Positions 8,271-17,586 are shown, numbered from the stretch's first letter. The stretch: 64,000 nt of DNA from Kytococcus schroeteri (GCF_042433515.1 NZ_JBHLVH010000014.1:62001-126000), one strand, 5' to 3'. Program-made: numbers and translations. The notes: a model not told the origin generated them from the sequence alone.

Positions 8271-8318
8271 ATGCACAGCAGCGTCCGGAACGCCCCCACC
8301 CGGGGAGGCCAAGCATGA
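8271..8318 (+). CDS. 15-residue leader ORF coupled to the island membrane protein
   Basis: The ATG at 8271 follows AAGGAG at a good distance and encodes MHSSVRNAPTRGGQA. Its TGA (8316-8318) overlaps the ATG of the next gene in an ATGA arrangement, and the ribosome-binding site of that gene (GGGGAGG) lies inside the short ORF. This is the geometry expected for translational coupling. Whether the peptide itself matters is unknown. It could also be a chance ORF, though the combination of Shine-Dalgarno site and exact overlap argues for use. Confidence 0.45.
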   Translation: MHSSVRNAPTRGGQA

Positions 8319-9757
8319 GTGCCCGCACCTGGCACGCACTCGGCCTCGTGCCGTCCACGCTGGGAGGGTTCGCCATCACCTCGGTGGTCATCGGGCTGCT
8401 CCCGTGGGCAGCGGTCATCGCCTTGATGGCGGGCTGGGGCCTCTGGGTGCTCCTCGCCGCGCTCGGCAGGGGTGAGGGACCCTTGGCAGCCCTGGAACTC
8501 ACCGGGACCCGTGGTGTGCACCCCACCGAGGCGGCTGGTGCCCACCAGCTGCTGGCCGCCGCCGGAGCACCCCCGGGACATGCTGTGGTCCGCATCGGCC
8601 AGGAGAGCCCGGTGATCCACCGGTGGGGGCGCCGAACGGTCGTGTTGCCCTGGTGCGTGCTGGACGAGCGCGTGCTGCCCAGGGCCGAGGCGGTGCACCT
8701 GGTGCGTCTCTCCCTCACCGCCACCCCGGGCCCGCTGGGCGGTCCGGTCTGGGCGGCGTTGCGCGTTCCGTGGTCGCTCACCGAGAGGCTGGTCCTGTGG
8801 CCGGTGGCACGGGCCACCAGCGTGCTGCCTCTCGTCCACTGGGCATGGAGCATGCGCTGGATCTGGTTCGTGGCGGGGCCGCTGGTGGCGTGGAACACCG
8901 GCGACGTCATGAACGCCATCTCGCCGTGTGCCTTCGTGACGCTGACCTACCTGCGGCCCATGGCGCAGGCGATGGAGACCCGTGCGCTCACCCGGGCTGT
9001 GGCCGAGGCCGAGCACCACGAGCAGACCACCGGGAACCCGATGTTGTCGGAGGACGCCGGTACCAGTGGAGTCACACCCCGAACCTCTCAGGAAGGACGC
9101 ACCATGAACACCGACCCGACCCAGCCGACGCCCGAGGAGGGCACGCCCGCCACGTGGGAGCAGTTCTTCCACGCCGTGGAGGCAGTGGCCGTCGAGTTGG
9201 TACCGGCGCTGCTCACGGACGATGCCCAGGACTCCGTCGACACCAACGGCGTGGGCGACCTCATAGACGACCACGGCCCCGGTGTCGTGCTCATGGCCAT
9301 GGCCCTCGTGGTCTCCGAGGCCGAGACGCAGGTGGGCGCGGCATCGCTGCACATGATGGCGAGCTCCGGCGAGGCCGGCATGCGACTGCCGGGCTGGCTG
9401 CCCGCCCCGGACGAACTGTTCCGCCCCGGTGAGCCGCTGGACGCCGAGCTGCTGGCTAAACATCACCGTGCGGACCTGCACAGGATGTCCGAGGAGGCCC
9501 GGGCGTCGGGCGAGGAGGAGGACACGGCCTTCGGTGACGCACTGGCCGAGGGCCTGCAGCTCATGACCCTGTGGCACGAGGGCGACGGAGCAGGCTTCCT
9601 GGAGAACCTGGGCACCCGCGACGTGGAAGGCAGCTTCTTCGTGCTGCACCTGCTGTTCCAGGTGGCCACGGTGCGCACCATGGACGTGACCGGGTGGACG
9701 CCCGCGCAGACCCGGCAGGACCTCACGGCTGCGCTGATGGCCGCCCAGCAGGCGTGA
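8315..9757 (+). CDS. Island protein: membrane region fused in frame to an unrecognised helical domain
   Basis: 480-residue open frame. Residues 1-260 hold hydrophobic helices near 10-50 and 165-220 and a soluble middle part. Residues ~264-480 form a helical domain with VELVPALLTDD, VVLMAMALVVSEAETQVG, LPGWLPAPDEL, AKHHRADLHRMSEEA and LAEGLQLMTLWHEGD. The same domain occurs three times in the protein at 15754. A strong AAGGA site precedes an internal ATG at 9104 exactly where the domain begins. In the right-hand unit the membrane protein and domain protein are separate genes, so this frame may be a stop-loss fusion or two genes without an intervening stop. I do not recognise the family. It converges on res. 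Confidence 0.6.
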   Translation: MSARTWHALGLVPSTLGGFAITSVVIGLLPWAAVIALMAGWGLWVLLAALGRGEGPLAALELTGTRGVHPTEAAGAHQLLAAAGAPPGHAVVRIGQESPVIHRWGRRTVVLPWCVLDERVLPRAEAVHLVRLSLTATPGPLGGPVWAALRVPWSLTERLVLWPVARATSVLPLVHWAWSMRWIWFVAGPLVAWNTGDVMNAISPCAFVTLTYLRPMAQAMETRALTRAVAEAEHHEQTTGNPMLSEDAGTSGVTPRTSQEGRTMNTDPTQPTPEEGTPATWEQFFHAVEAVAVELVPALLTDDAQDSVDTNGVGDLIDDHGPGVVLMAMALVVSEAETQVGAASLHMMASSGEAGMRLPGWLPAPDELFRPGEPLDAELLAKHHRADLHRMSEEARASGEEEDTAFGDALAEGLQLMTLWHEGDGAGFLENLGTRDVEGSFFVLHLLFQVATVRTMDVTGWTPAQTRQDLTAALMAAQQA

Positions 9758-9779
9758 ACCTGGAGATCCCGATCACGCC

Positions 9780-9832
9780 ACGTTGCCCGCTCGCTGCTAC
9801 CGCGGTGACCGCGAGCCAGCAGCGGGCAACGT
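9780..9832. terminator. Hairpin between the island domain gene and res
   Basis: Perfect 12-base arms ACGTTGCCCGCT (9780-9791) and AGCGGGCAACGT (9821-9832) enclose a region that can itself pair (CGCGGT/ACCGCG). It overlaps the last codons and stop of the convergent res gene, so it probably ends transcription from both sides. Confidence 0.65.
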
Positions 9833-12800
9833 TCCCCACTGCCGCTCGAAGTGCTTCATGTCAGAGACAGCCTTGAGGTATGTCACGGGGGAATTGCCGT
9901 CCCACGTGGTGTTCACGACCCGGAAGTGCCGCTCGGCCGCCTCCACCTTGGCGCGCTGAACCGGAGGAAGCTTGCGCACGTCGTCCACGCCCTTCGTCTC
10001 CACCACGAAGAACAACCGCTCCCGGCCACCCTCGTCGACGACCACGGCCCAGTCCGGGTTGTACGAACCCAGGGGCGTCGGGATCGTGAACCATGCTGGC
10101 AACTTGGCGTAGACCTTGACTTCGTCAGCAACCTCCAGAGCCTTGACGAAGTTCTCCTCGACGCCAGAGTCCACGACCGCGTGGGGCCAGATGGACTTGG
10201 CGAGCGTCAACGGCCCCGCATTGTCATCGTCCATCACCACGTTCCCGTGCAGGTGGCCCACGAGTTCTTCATCCATGAGCCGCTGCCGCGGGTAGGGGTC
10301 CCCTTCGAGCAGGTCGTAGACGATGCCCGACATGAGGGCCGCTTCCTTGGTGGTGTTGATGACCTGTGCAACTTCCACCACGTAGTCCATGGGGTTGCGT
10401 CGGAACTGGTCCAGCGAGTCGGCCTCCAAGAGGACCTTCGCAAGCGTCCGCCGGGTGAGGCCCGTGCGTCCCTGGAGTTCGGTGAGGATGTCCGGCAGGG
10501 GCCCGGGCGGCAGCATCTCCTGTCGGTCACCCTGCCGCGTGAGATTCGCCTCCACGCCGCCGCGGTCCTGATCAATCCGTGCGGTGTCCCAACTGAACTG
10601 GCGGGGGAGCGTCCGGACCTCACGCACCTTCTCCACACACGCAGCGACCAACTCCTCGCTGTCCACATCCACTCGATAGACGGTCCGGCCACTGATGCGA
10701 TCCCACAAGGCGCGGAACGGTTCGGAGTCCACCAAGCCAGGCTCCGGCCGCCCGATCTCGATGCGGTGATCCGCAGCCTTCACCTCGAGCCGGCCAGCGA
10801 TCTTCCGCAGCAGAGGCAGGACCTGGGCCCGCACATCCTCAAACTGCTCCGGGAGGTCCACGGTTTCAGCCTGCAGATCCTCTCGCAGACGTTCCGTCAC
10901 GCCGCCCTCGCCATCCACGTATCCCGTTGCATGAAGGGCTTCCCACAGCTCCGCGGATGCTTCTGCGCCGAGCGGCTCCACGGTCGGCTCACCGGACTCG
11001 CTCTCCCGGCGCACCCTGAGGTGCATGAACGTTCCACGCTCGATTCGGCCGAACACGATCCCCAGATCCTCGGAGAGCTCTCGCTGGAGACCGTCGGCGA
11101 AGGCCTGGTAGCTCTCGTCGGCAATCACCGTCAGGCGGTTGATCTGGTGTCCAGACGTCCGCTCGCCGTCGCTGTCGACGGCCAACCGGAGTCCGCGCCC
11201 CAGGATCTGGCGCCTCTTCTGAACGGTCCCGATGCTCCGCAGGGAGCAGATCTGGAAGACGTTGGGGTTGTCCCACCCTTCGCGCAGAGCGGAGTGCGAG
11301 AAGATGAACCGCAAAGGTTCGTCGGGCGACGTGAGACGCTCCTTCTCACGCATGATGAGTTCGTAGGCTGCTTGGGCATATTCCCGCCCATCCGCGTTGC
11401 GCTCGGTGGTGTCCACGGACCGACCCGCGCGGTCCACCGAAAAGTACCCCTCGTGAGCAGCCGAGGCGTCGTTGGCCCCCAGCGCAGCACGGAGGTCCGC
11501 GTATCGAGGCTCACCGACGAGGGCGGAGTACTCCTCCTCGAACATCTTCTGGTAGGCGCCTCGCCGGACCTCACCGCCCTCCCCGTAGGCGCGGTATTTG
11601 GCCACCTCATCGATGAAGAACAGCGAGAGCACCTTGATCTGACGCCCCTCGCGCAGGAAGAGGGATTCCTTCTCCAGGTGCTCGCGGATGGTCTTACGGA
11701 TCATCAGCCGCGCCCGCGCGTCGTCCTTGAGGTCCTCGCCGATCGCCTGCCCCTCGGCAATGGGTCCGGCGTGCGTGCTGAGTTCGACGCCAGCAGATCC
11801 TTCAGACGCATCGATCCCCGTCACGAGTGTTCCGGCGTAGATCTCATTGCCGGTGACGTCCCGCAGGTCGTCACCGTCCCGCACGGTCTTGGTGACGCGA
11901 CTCAGGCTTCCGTCGGCACGGATGAGATCCAGTTCCAAGCGGGCTGTCAAAGACCTTCGTGTCGCCCTCACCGAGACAACTCGAACGTAGCCGTTCGCCC
12001 CGCTCCCCGTCTCCCGGAGCGCGGCCACCTCGATCTGCTTGACCAACTGCTGCTGGTAGGCATCCACTGCATCCAGACGGTGGATGAGATGAGAACCGTC
12101 ACCCCGGGGCGGAGTGGCGGAAAAGTTGAAGGTGGCCAGTGCCCCCAGCCCCTCGACCGCCCTGCGCCCCTGCCCCTTCTGCGCCCCCCTGGCCTGCCCG
12201 GAATCGCCGTAGACCGACTGCGGCTCGTCCACGATCACCACCGGCCGGGTCGCACGGATGAAGTCGGCAGGGCTCTCGTATCCCAGGGACTCGACACGCC
12301 GATAGAGCAGGTTGCTGTCCTTGTTGATGGCTCCCACCGTCACCACCATGAACTGCACGGTGCTGGCCACGGCGAAGGTCCTGATGCGTCCCATCCGAGA
12401 GGAGTCGTAGGCGAAGGCATCGAACACGACACCGTCGTATAGACGCGTGAAGTGGTCGCGCAGCATCTCGAGAGATTTCATGACGCCCTCGCGAATCGCG
12501 ACAGACGGAACCACGATGACGAACTTGGTGAACCCGTGACGTCTATTGAGCTCCAATGCTGAACGCAGGTACACGTACGTCTTGCCCGTCCCGGTTTCCA
12601 TCTCGACCGTGAACGACCGGCTGCTGACGTCATGGCTCTGGGGGAGGGCGTTGGCCGCCTGTACTCGGTTGGTGTTGCGGAGCAGCTCAGGAAGGTCCAA
12701 CTGACACTCGTTGCTGACGCCTTCGGCACCGGTCACGGCGCTGAAGGCGTCGTCGGACAGGGGGACCAGATCTGCCGGAGATTGCTTGAGCACGGTGAAC

Positions 12801-12895
12801 GCGCCCTGCCCCAACGACTGTCCTGCGAAGATCTCCACCACGCTGTCGATGGCAGCCTGCTGGTGGGGAAGCGAGTCCTTGAAAGTGAACTTCAT
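9797..12895 (-). CDS. res: Type III restriction endonuclease subunit (Res)
   Basis: 1032-residue ATP-dependent restriction subunit. The N-terminal SF2 helicase part has Walker A METGTGKTYVYL (about residues 99-110), a DEAD-box variant VDEPQ (222-226) and FNFSATPP (motif III). Later helicase motifs include FIFSHSALREGWDNPNVFQI. The C-terminal PD-(D/E)XK nuclease is visible as NPDWAVVVDEG followed by FFVVETKGVDD (about 945-970). Such subunits cut DNA 25-27 bp from an unmethylated site after one-dimensional communication between two sites. It begins 7 bp after the mod stop, so the two form an operon. Base composition looks lower in GC than neighbouring genes, suggesting transfer. No interruption is seen, so it is probably active. 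Confidence 0.93.
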   Translation of the reverse strand: MKFTFKDSLPHQQAAIDSVVEIFAGQSLGQGAFTVLKQSPADLVPLSDDAFSAVTGAEGVSNECQLDLPELLRNTNRVQAANALPQSHDVSSRSFTVEMETGTGKTYVYLRSALELNRRHGFTKFVIVVPSVAIREGVMKSLEMLRDHFTRLYDGVVFDAFAYDSSRMGRIRTFAVASTVQFMVVTVGAINKDSNLLYRRVESLGYESPADFIRATRPVVIVDEPQSVYGDSGQARGAQKGQGRRAVEGLGALATFNFSATPPRGDGSHLIHRLDAVDAYQQQLVKQIEVAALRETGSGANGYVRVVSVRATRRSLTARLELDLIRADGSLSRVTKTVRDGDDLRDVTGNEIYAGTLVTGIDASEGSAGVELSTHAGPIAEGQAIGEDLKDDARARLMIRKTIREHLEKESLFLREGRQIKVLSLFFIDEVAKYRAYGEGGEVRRGAYQKMFEEEYSALVGEPRYADLRAALGANDASAAHEGYFSVDRAGRSVDTTERNADGREYAQAAYELIMREKERLTSPDEPLRFIFSHSALREGWDNPNVFQICSLRSIGTVQKRRQILGRGLRLAVDSDGERTSGHQINRLTVIADESYQAFADGLQRELSEDLGIVFGRIERGTFMHLRVRRESESGEPTVEPLGAEASAELWEALHATGYVDGEGGVTERLREDLQAETVDLPEQFEDVRAQVLPLLRKIAGRLEVKAADHRIEIGRPEPGLVDSEPFRALWDRISGRTVYRVDVDSEELVAACVEKVREVRTLPRQFSWDTARIDQDRGGVEANLTRQGDRQEMLPPGPLPDILTELQGRTGLTRRTLAKVLLEADSLDQFRRNPMDYVVEVAQVINTTKEAALMSGIVYDLLEGDPYPRQRLMDEELVGHLHGNVVMDDDNAGPLTLAKSIWPHAVVDSGVEENFVKALEVADEVKVYAKLPAWFTIPTPLGSYNPDWAVVVDEGGRERLFFVVETKGVDDVRKLPPVQRAKVEAAERHFRVVNTTWDGNSPVTYLKAVSDMKHFERQWGTLPAAGSRSPR

Positions 12896-12902
12896 GGCTG
12901 CC

Positions 12903-15002
12903 TCAGACGGTGGTCATGGACGGGAACCCGCCCTGCACGAGGGCCTCAGCGGTGTTGAGCTTGGCACTGTCGTCCCTGAACGCGTTGTCCCGGAAGATCA
13001 CCTGGGTTTCGGCGCTCCCCTGCTCGGTCCTCCATGCGATGATGCCGGTTGCAATCTCCTGGCCGGCAGCGCGGTCCACATCTCCGGCGAGGCAGAGGTA
13101 CATGGCCCCTTCACCGAGCGAGTACACCGTCCGTCCGCTCATCTCGCGGCTCTCGACCACCGTGGTCAGATCCAGCCCCAGACGCAAGGTCATCTCGGTG
13201 AGCAGGTCCTCCTCCGAACGCCCGGCGTCCAGGTTGTCGGCTGCGGCACGCAGCTGGTCCTTGAGGTCCTCCCAGTCGCCAGTCCAGGGACGGATGGCGG
13301 AGTCCTCCAGCCGGTAGGCGCGGAAGCCCACGTCCAGCGGCCTCGTGTCAACATCGTCAGCGGGAGCTGTCTGTACATCGATGCCCCCCTCAGTGTCACC
13401 GCTGGAATCAGGCTCAGCCGTCTCCACCAGACGACGACCGGCACGCCGCACGCGTTCCCGCGTGACGTCCACGATAGAAGCGAACTCCTCACTCTGGGTG
13501 GCCTCATCCAGTTGCACCAACACGAAGCGCCGCGAACCGCCGTCCTGCTTGTTCTGGGCCATGACGGCCTCGGCCGCCGTGCCCGACCCGGCGAAGAAGT
13601 CCAACACCAGCGAGTCAGGCTGCGTGGCGACCTGCACGATGCGCTGAATGAGCTTGACGGGCTTGGGCGTGTCGAACGGCTGTCCTTCTGGGAACAGGGC
13701 ATTCAACGACCTCTTGGCACCATCGGTGTGGCCGGCGTCCTCGTGCTCCCAGAGATCGGTCACCACGAGCCCCGCGGAGGGGTCAAGATGCTGCTTGCGC
13801 GCCAAGCCGCCTGCACCACCCTTCGTGAAAAACAGAGCAGGCCAGTTCCCCTTCTCGCGCCGGGCAGCTGCTCTCTTGCGAGCCTCCTCCAGTGAGACGT
13901 CCAAGACGAACGCCGGAACCTGCGCTTTGACCTCCTCTGGCGCCACACCGCAAATCTTTGCGCGCCGCGCCGCGTCATCGAGCACTTCGCGACGGTACGG
14001 GGCCCACTCGTTCAGCACTTCGAACACCGTATTCGGGCTCACCCGCCAACAAGCCCCCTGGTTCGGGTAGAGGATTTCCCCGGTCATCGGGTGCTGGATG
14101 CCGTAAACCATGGGCTGGTTGGTCCCAGCCTTTCCCGCCGTAGCGTCTCCGGCCTTCCACGGCACCGAGTCCCCATCCCTGCTCGAATACCGCGCGTCCA
14201 TTTCCTCCGTGCGCGGCAGGCGGTTGAGGCGAAACTCCGGCGACTTCCGATAGACGATGACCATGTCCACCACCGACGAGACACCCTGCGCGTCGTTCCG
14301 CGGCGAGTAGGTCTTCTGCCAGGACATCTCCCCGACGAAGTTCTCCTCCCCGAAGATCTCGTCACAGATCATGCGGCAGTGGGCGTTCTCCGTGTGGTCC
14401 AGCGTGATCCAGATGCTGCCGTTCTCGGCAAGGAGTGTGCGCGCGAGAACCAACCGGGGGTACATCATCGAGAGCCAGGCCGAGTGGCGGCGCCCCTCGT
14501 AGTTGGAGACGCTGCGCAACTTGACCCCGGCCTCCGAGACCCTTCCCGTGGCCTCGTCGTACTCGTCCTTGGAGAGGGTGAAGTCGTCGTCGTAGACGAA
14601 GTCCCGGGCCGTGTTGTACGGCGGGTCAATGGTGATGAGGCCGACCTTGCCCGCGTACGACTTCAACATGGTCTTCATCACCTCGAGGTTGTCGCCCTCG
14701 ATGACCAGGTTCTTCGTGTCCTCCCAGTCCTTGGACTCCTCCACCAAGGGGACCAGCGTCTTGGTCGACGGGACATGCGCCAACCTCCGGGCAGCCCCCT
14801 TCCCGGGCCACGACAGACCGAAACGCTCAGTCCCCTCGGTACCTCCGTCGTCCCCCATCAGGGCCCGCAGGGCCTCTACATCGAGCCCCGCCTCGGTCAC
14901 CGCGGCGGGGAGTACCTTCTGCAGGGCCTCACGGACGGCAGCGGCCGGGTCCTCCACCCACTCCGTCTGGTTCTCATGCATCGGGGTCACGTTCGGGCTC
15001 AC
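12903..15002 (-). CDS. mod: Type III restriction-modification system methyltransferase (Mod)
   Basis: 699-residue N6-adenine methyltransferase of the beta class. The catalytic motif IV ITIDPPYNT lies at about residues 124-131, ahead of the SAM-binding motif I LVLDFFAGSGTAAEAV at about 463-478, the order expected for type III Mod. The central region between them should hold target recognition. Mod protects host DNA by hemimethylation and also recognises the site for Res. GTG 15002 is chosen because AAGGAG lies six bases ahead; an in-frame ATG at 14981 is an alternative. Its promoter must lie in the 152-bp divergent gap shared with the membrane gene at 15155. Confidence 0.93.
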   Translation of the reverse strand: MSPNVTPMHENQTEWVEDPAAAVREALQKVLPAAVTEAGLDVEALRALMGDDGGTEGTERFGLSWPGKGAARRLAHVPSTKTLVPLVEESKDWEDTKNLVIEGDNLEVMKTMLKSYAGKVGLITIDPPYNTARDFVYDDDFTLSKDEYDEATGRVSEAGVKLRSVSNYEGRRHSAWLSMMYPRLVLARTLLAENGSIWITLDHTENAHCRMICDEIFGEENFVGEMSWQKTYSPRNDAQGVSSVVDMVIVYRKSPEFRLNRLPRTEEMDARYSSRDGDSVPWKAGDATAGKAGTNQPMVYGIQHPMTGEILYPNQGACWRVSPNTVFEVLNEWAPYRREVLDDAARRAKICGVAPEEVKAQVPAFVLDVSLEEARKRAAARREKGNWPALFFTKGGAGGLARKQHLDPSAGLVVTDLWEHEDAGHTDGAKRSLNALFPEGQPFDTPKPVKLIQRIVQVATQPDSLVLDFFAGSGTAAEAVMAQNKQDGGSRRFVLVQLDEATQSEEFASIVDVTRERVRRAGRRLVETAEPDSSGDTEGGIDVQTAPADDVDTRPLDVGFRAYRLEDSAIRPWTGDWEDLKDQLRAAADNLDAGRSEEDLLTEMTLRLGLDLTTVVESREMSGRTVYSLGEGAMYLCLAGDVDRAAGQEIATGIIAWRTEQGSAETQVIFRDNAFRDDSAKLNTAEALVQGGFPSMTTV

Positions 15003-15107
15003 CGGGCGCTCCTTCTACGAGGTTCGAGGCCGCCACAGTATGTCCCGGCACCGACAGCCGGCGTGGACCGGCCCGCCCGACGAGGGCCGTGGATCGTTCG
15101 GCCAGTG

Positions 15108-15132
15108 TGTCGGTGGTCAGGTGTACAGGTGG
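15108..15132 (+). promoter_or_regulatory. Shared upstream element, copy 2
   Basis: Gapless match to 8211-8235 (TGTCGG-n-GG-nnn-GG-nn-TAC-nnnn-GG), 22 bases ahead of the GTG of the right-hand island membrane gene and inside the divergent region with mod. Confidence 0.35.
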
Positions 15133-15154
15133 GACCCCCAGTCAAGGAGGACTC

Positions 15155-15715
15155 GTGTCACCTGTGTCCATTCTCGTCGTCGGCGCCCCCGCCCTGGCAT
15201 ACGCCTGCTTGGTCACGCTCGGCCTGTACCTGCCACCGGCGCCCTCACCTCGGTCCGCGTCGCTCGTCCGTCTCGTCGGCTTGTTCCGCTCCTTGCGAGC
15301 GGCGCTGATTATGGTGTTCGCGGCCGCTGTGGGGGTGGACATGACCCTGCGGATGCAGGCGCCTGATCCCACCCGGGCCGTGGCGGAGCACATGAAATTT
15401 GTCATGGAAGTCGCTGTGGTGTCCTCTCTGCTCTGGCATTCGCTGGCTCTCTGGTGGGATCTGGTGCGTGCCGGCAAACCAGGGCGCGACAGTGCGCGAC
15501 GGCGCATGGTCACGCGGTGGTGCAGCGGTCGCACCAACGCAACCTCCCGCGTGATGCACACCGTGAGCCAGGTGTTCACGTGGACCACTGGGCCGCTGGT
15601 TGGATTCTTCGTGGCCTACCTGGGCTCGGTCGTGGTCGCCATGTTCATTCTGTGGGGCGTCCCGGCATGGGTGGGGACCGTCACGTCGCCGGAGGTTGTC
15701 GGGAGTCACCGGTAG
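15155..15715 (+). CDS. Island membrane protein, right-hand unit
   Basis: 186-residue protein with about four hydrophobic helices (roughly residues 3-26, 45-62, 80-100 and 140-175) and a basic loop (GKPGRDSARRRMVTRW). The segment FTWTTGPLVGFFVAYLG resembles IWFVAGPLVAWNTGD in the left-hand membrane region, and both are followed by the same type of helical domain, so they are probably paralogous. GTG 15155 has AAGGAGG at ideal spacing. It is divergent from mod and followed 38 bp later by the triple-domain gene. Function unknown. Confidence 0.65.
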   Translation: MSPVSILVVGAPALAYACLVTLGLYLPPAPSPRSASLVRLVGLFRSLRAALIMVFAAAVGVDMTLRMQAPDPTRAVAEHMKFVMEVAVVSSLLWHSLALWWDLVRAGKPGRDSARRRMVTRWCSGRTNATSRVMHTVSQVFTWTTGPLVGFFVAYLGSVVVAMFILWGVPAWVGTVTSPEVVGSHR

Positions 15716-15753
15716 AGGTGGAGGCACACGACCACAGCAAGGGAGGGAACCCC

Positions 15754-17586
15754 GTGAACCGTGTGAACCCCGAACCCGAGGGGATCCCGCTGGAGGAGAT
15801 CCAGTGGGCCCTGGAGCTGTACGCCCTGCTCAACGAACCGTCCGAGACCGCGGACGTGACGCCATTCTTGGCGGAGCACGGTGAGGGAGTGCTCCTGAAG
15901 ACAGCCATGAACCTGGTGCAGGTGGCCCTGAACCAGCTGGCCGATGTTGTGCTCCAGATGCCCGAGCGGAACGTGGACTACGTTCCCCCGGCGTGGCTCG
16001 ATCGGGACCAAGAGCGAGCGCAGGACGCGACCCGCCAGACGAAGGACGTGGCCGAGGCCTACCTGAACTACCTGCAGGACGTGGTGGCCATGTGCCAGAC
16101 GAACCCGCAGGTGGGGGACGAAGTCTTCCTCGACGGCCTTGCGCCAGGCCTGGGGCTCATCGAGGCGTGGCGCACCGGAGACGTCGACGTGGTCGCGCGA
16201 GTGGTCACGCACCATGGGTTCGACCGCACCGTGGCGTCCCTGGTGCACATCCTCAGGGCCATCATCAACACGTCCGCGTCCGAGCGTGGCTGCGACGACG
16301 AGGACGCACGCGCCCACCTGCAGTACCTCCTGGTGGTCCACCGCAGCAGGTTGGAGAGGGAACAGCCCTCCGACGTGGACGAGGAGGAGGTCGTTGCGCT
16401 CGCACGAGAGCTTCTCCCTCTGGTGGTCGGCAGGGCCAGCAAGCAGTGGATGGACCGCACCGGCATCGACGCACTGGTACGCGACCACGGCACCACGCGG
16501 GTGCTCCTGGCCATGTGCCTGCTGACGCAGTACGCCGAGGAGACGCTCGGCCGTGTTCTCCGTGCCCTTCTGGAGCGCACAGGCGTGCCGGTGCCCCCGA
16601 TGGCGAACTGGCTGCCCCGATCACCGCTGCTCGAACAGGACCGGACCCCCACCGCCACGGAGCTCACCCAGCTGCACCGGGAGGGGCTGTGGGCCCTGGC
16701 TCGCACAGGTCGGGAGGACCACGACGAAGGCCTCCGGGAGTCCGCGTCGTGCCTGCACACGGGGCTGGAGCTCGTGGACGCCTGTGATCGCAGGGACTCC
16801 GAGGACTTCCTCTTCCACGTCGGCGGGGCCGGTTTCGAGAAGAGCCTCGATCACGTGTACCTGGTCTTCCGCCTCTGCGCCGACCGAGTGGAGGAGATCA
16901 CCGCAACGCCGGCGGCAGAGGTGTTCCTCCCCGAACAGCCCAGTGAGGAATCGGTGGAACGCGCGAACGGCCCCGAACCGGAGGGGGCAGGCATGACTCC
17001 GGAGACCATCATCGCCGTGGCCGGCGAGCTCGTCCCGCTCCTTCTCGGCGAGGACCCCCGAGTCACGCTCGGCGGTCAGGCACTGGAGGCACTCATGCAA
17101 CGGCACGGCGCAGACGTCGCGGTGATGGCCATGAGCAGCCTGGTGACGGCAGCTGACCTCCACCTGGGTCAGGCGGTGGTGAACGCCGTGCTCGCCGGCG
17201 GCGGACAAGGCACGTGCGCCCCGGCGTGGTTGCCTGACGAAACTCTGTGGATGTCCCCAGACAACCCGCTGGCGCTGCCGACGGTGGTGGCCCACCACCA
17301 TGCCAGCCTCCACGAAGTGGTGGCGATGGCCGAACAGGGAAACGACCACGAGGCCCTGGACCTGGCCTCGCTCGCAGAGGGGTTGGAGACGCTGGAGGCC
17401 TGGCAAGCGGGGCACGTCCACCGGTATCGCGAGGGCCTGGAGGCCCGCGGGCCGTTCACTACCATCCTCAACCTCTACGTCGTCCTCCGTCTGACGGTGA
17501 ACCGGATTCTGGAACTCACCGGAGAATCACCCCAGAAGTTGCGCGATGACCTCCAGCAGCAGTACACATCCGCCCCACTCACCTGA
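15754..17586 (+). CDS. Island protein with three copies of an unrecognised helical domain
   Basis: 610 residues in three tandem copies of one ~190-residue domain, at about 11-205, 210-400 and 414-605. Each copy has a first helix pair with an ELLPLVV or ELVPLLL pattern, a hydrophobic segment (VLLAMCLLTQYAEETLG, VAVMAMSSLVTAADLHLG), a WLP/WLD motif, and a second half with GLxLIEAWRTGD-like and LVFRLCADRV-like helices. No signal peptide, membrane helix or catalytic motif is evident. GTG 15754 has GGGAGG ahead. The linkers are acidic or Pro/Glu-rich. The fourth known copy is the C-terminal part of the gene at 8315. I do not recognise the family; its position around an R-M pair invites a defence hypothesis, not shown by the sequence. 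Confidence 0.65.
   Translation: MNRVNPEPEGIPLEEIQWALELYALLNEPSETADVTPFLAEHGEGVLLKTAMNLVQVALNQLADVVLQMPERNVDYVPPAWLDRDQERAQDATRQTKDVAEAYLNYLQDVVAMCQTNPQVGDEVFLDGLAPGLGLIEAWRTGDVDVVARVVTHHGFDRTVASLVHILRAIINTSASERGCDDEDARAHLQYLLVVHRSRLEREQPSDVDEEEVVALARELLPLVVGRASKQWMDRTGIDALVRDHGTTRVLLAMCLLTQYAEETLGRVLRALLERTGVPVPPMANWLPRSPLLEQDRTPTATELTQLHREGLWALARTGREDHDEGLRESASCLHTGLELVDACDRRDSEDFLFHVGGAGFEKSLDHVYLVFRLCADRVEEITATPAAEVFLPEQPSEESVERANGPEPEGAGMTPETIIAVAGELVPLLLGEDPRVTLGGQALEALMQRHGADVAVMAMSSLVTAADLHLGQAVVNAVLAGGGQGTCAPAWLPDETLWMSPDNPLALPTVVAHHHASLHEVVAMAEQGNDHEALDLASLAEGLETLEAWQAGHVHRYREGLEARGPFTTILNLYVVLRLTVNRILELTGESPQKLRDDLQQQYTSAPLT

Noticed and set aside
9780..9832. Inverted repeat at the end of res as an insertion-sequence end
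   Set aside because: No matching sequence exists upstream of mod near 15.0 kb and no transposase is present. A convergent terminator explains it better.
9851..12442. 863-residue open frame opposite res, and other very long antisense frames such as 40903-44700 and 22079-24058
   Set aside because: These are antisense shadows in GC-rich DNA. Their translations are rich in Arg, Gly, His and Leu without domain motifs, while the opposite strand carries complete known enzymes.
8204..15702. Exact 13-base repeat CGGAGGTTGTCGG at 8204-8216 and 15690-15702 as attachment-site direct repeats of a mobile island
   Set aside because: The second copy lies inside the coding end of the membrane gene, there is no integrase or transposase, and a 13-base match is expected by chance in 64 kb of GC-rich DNA.
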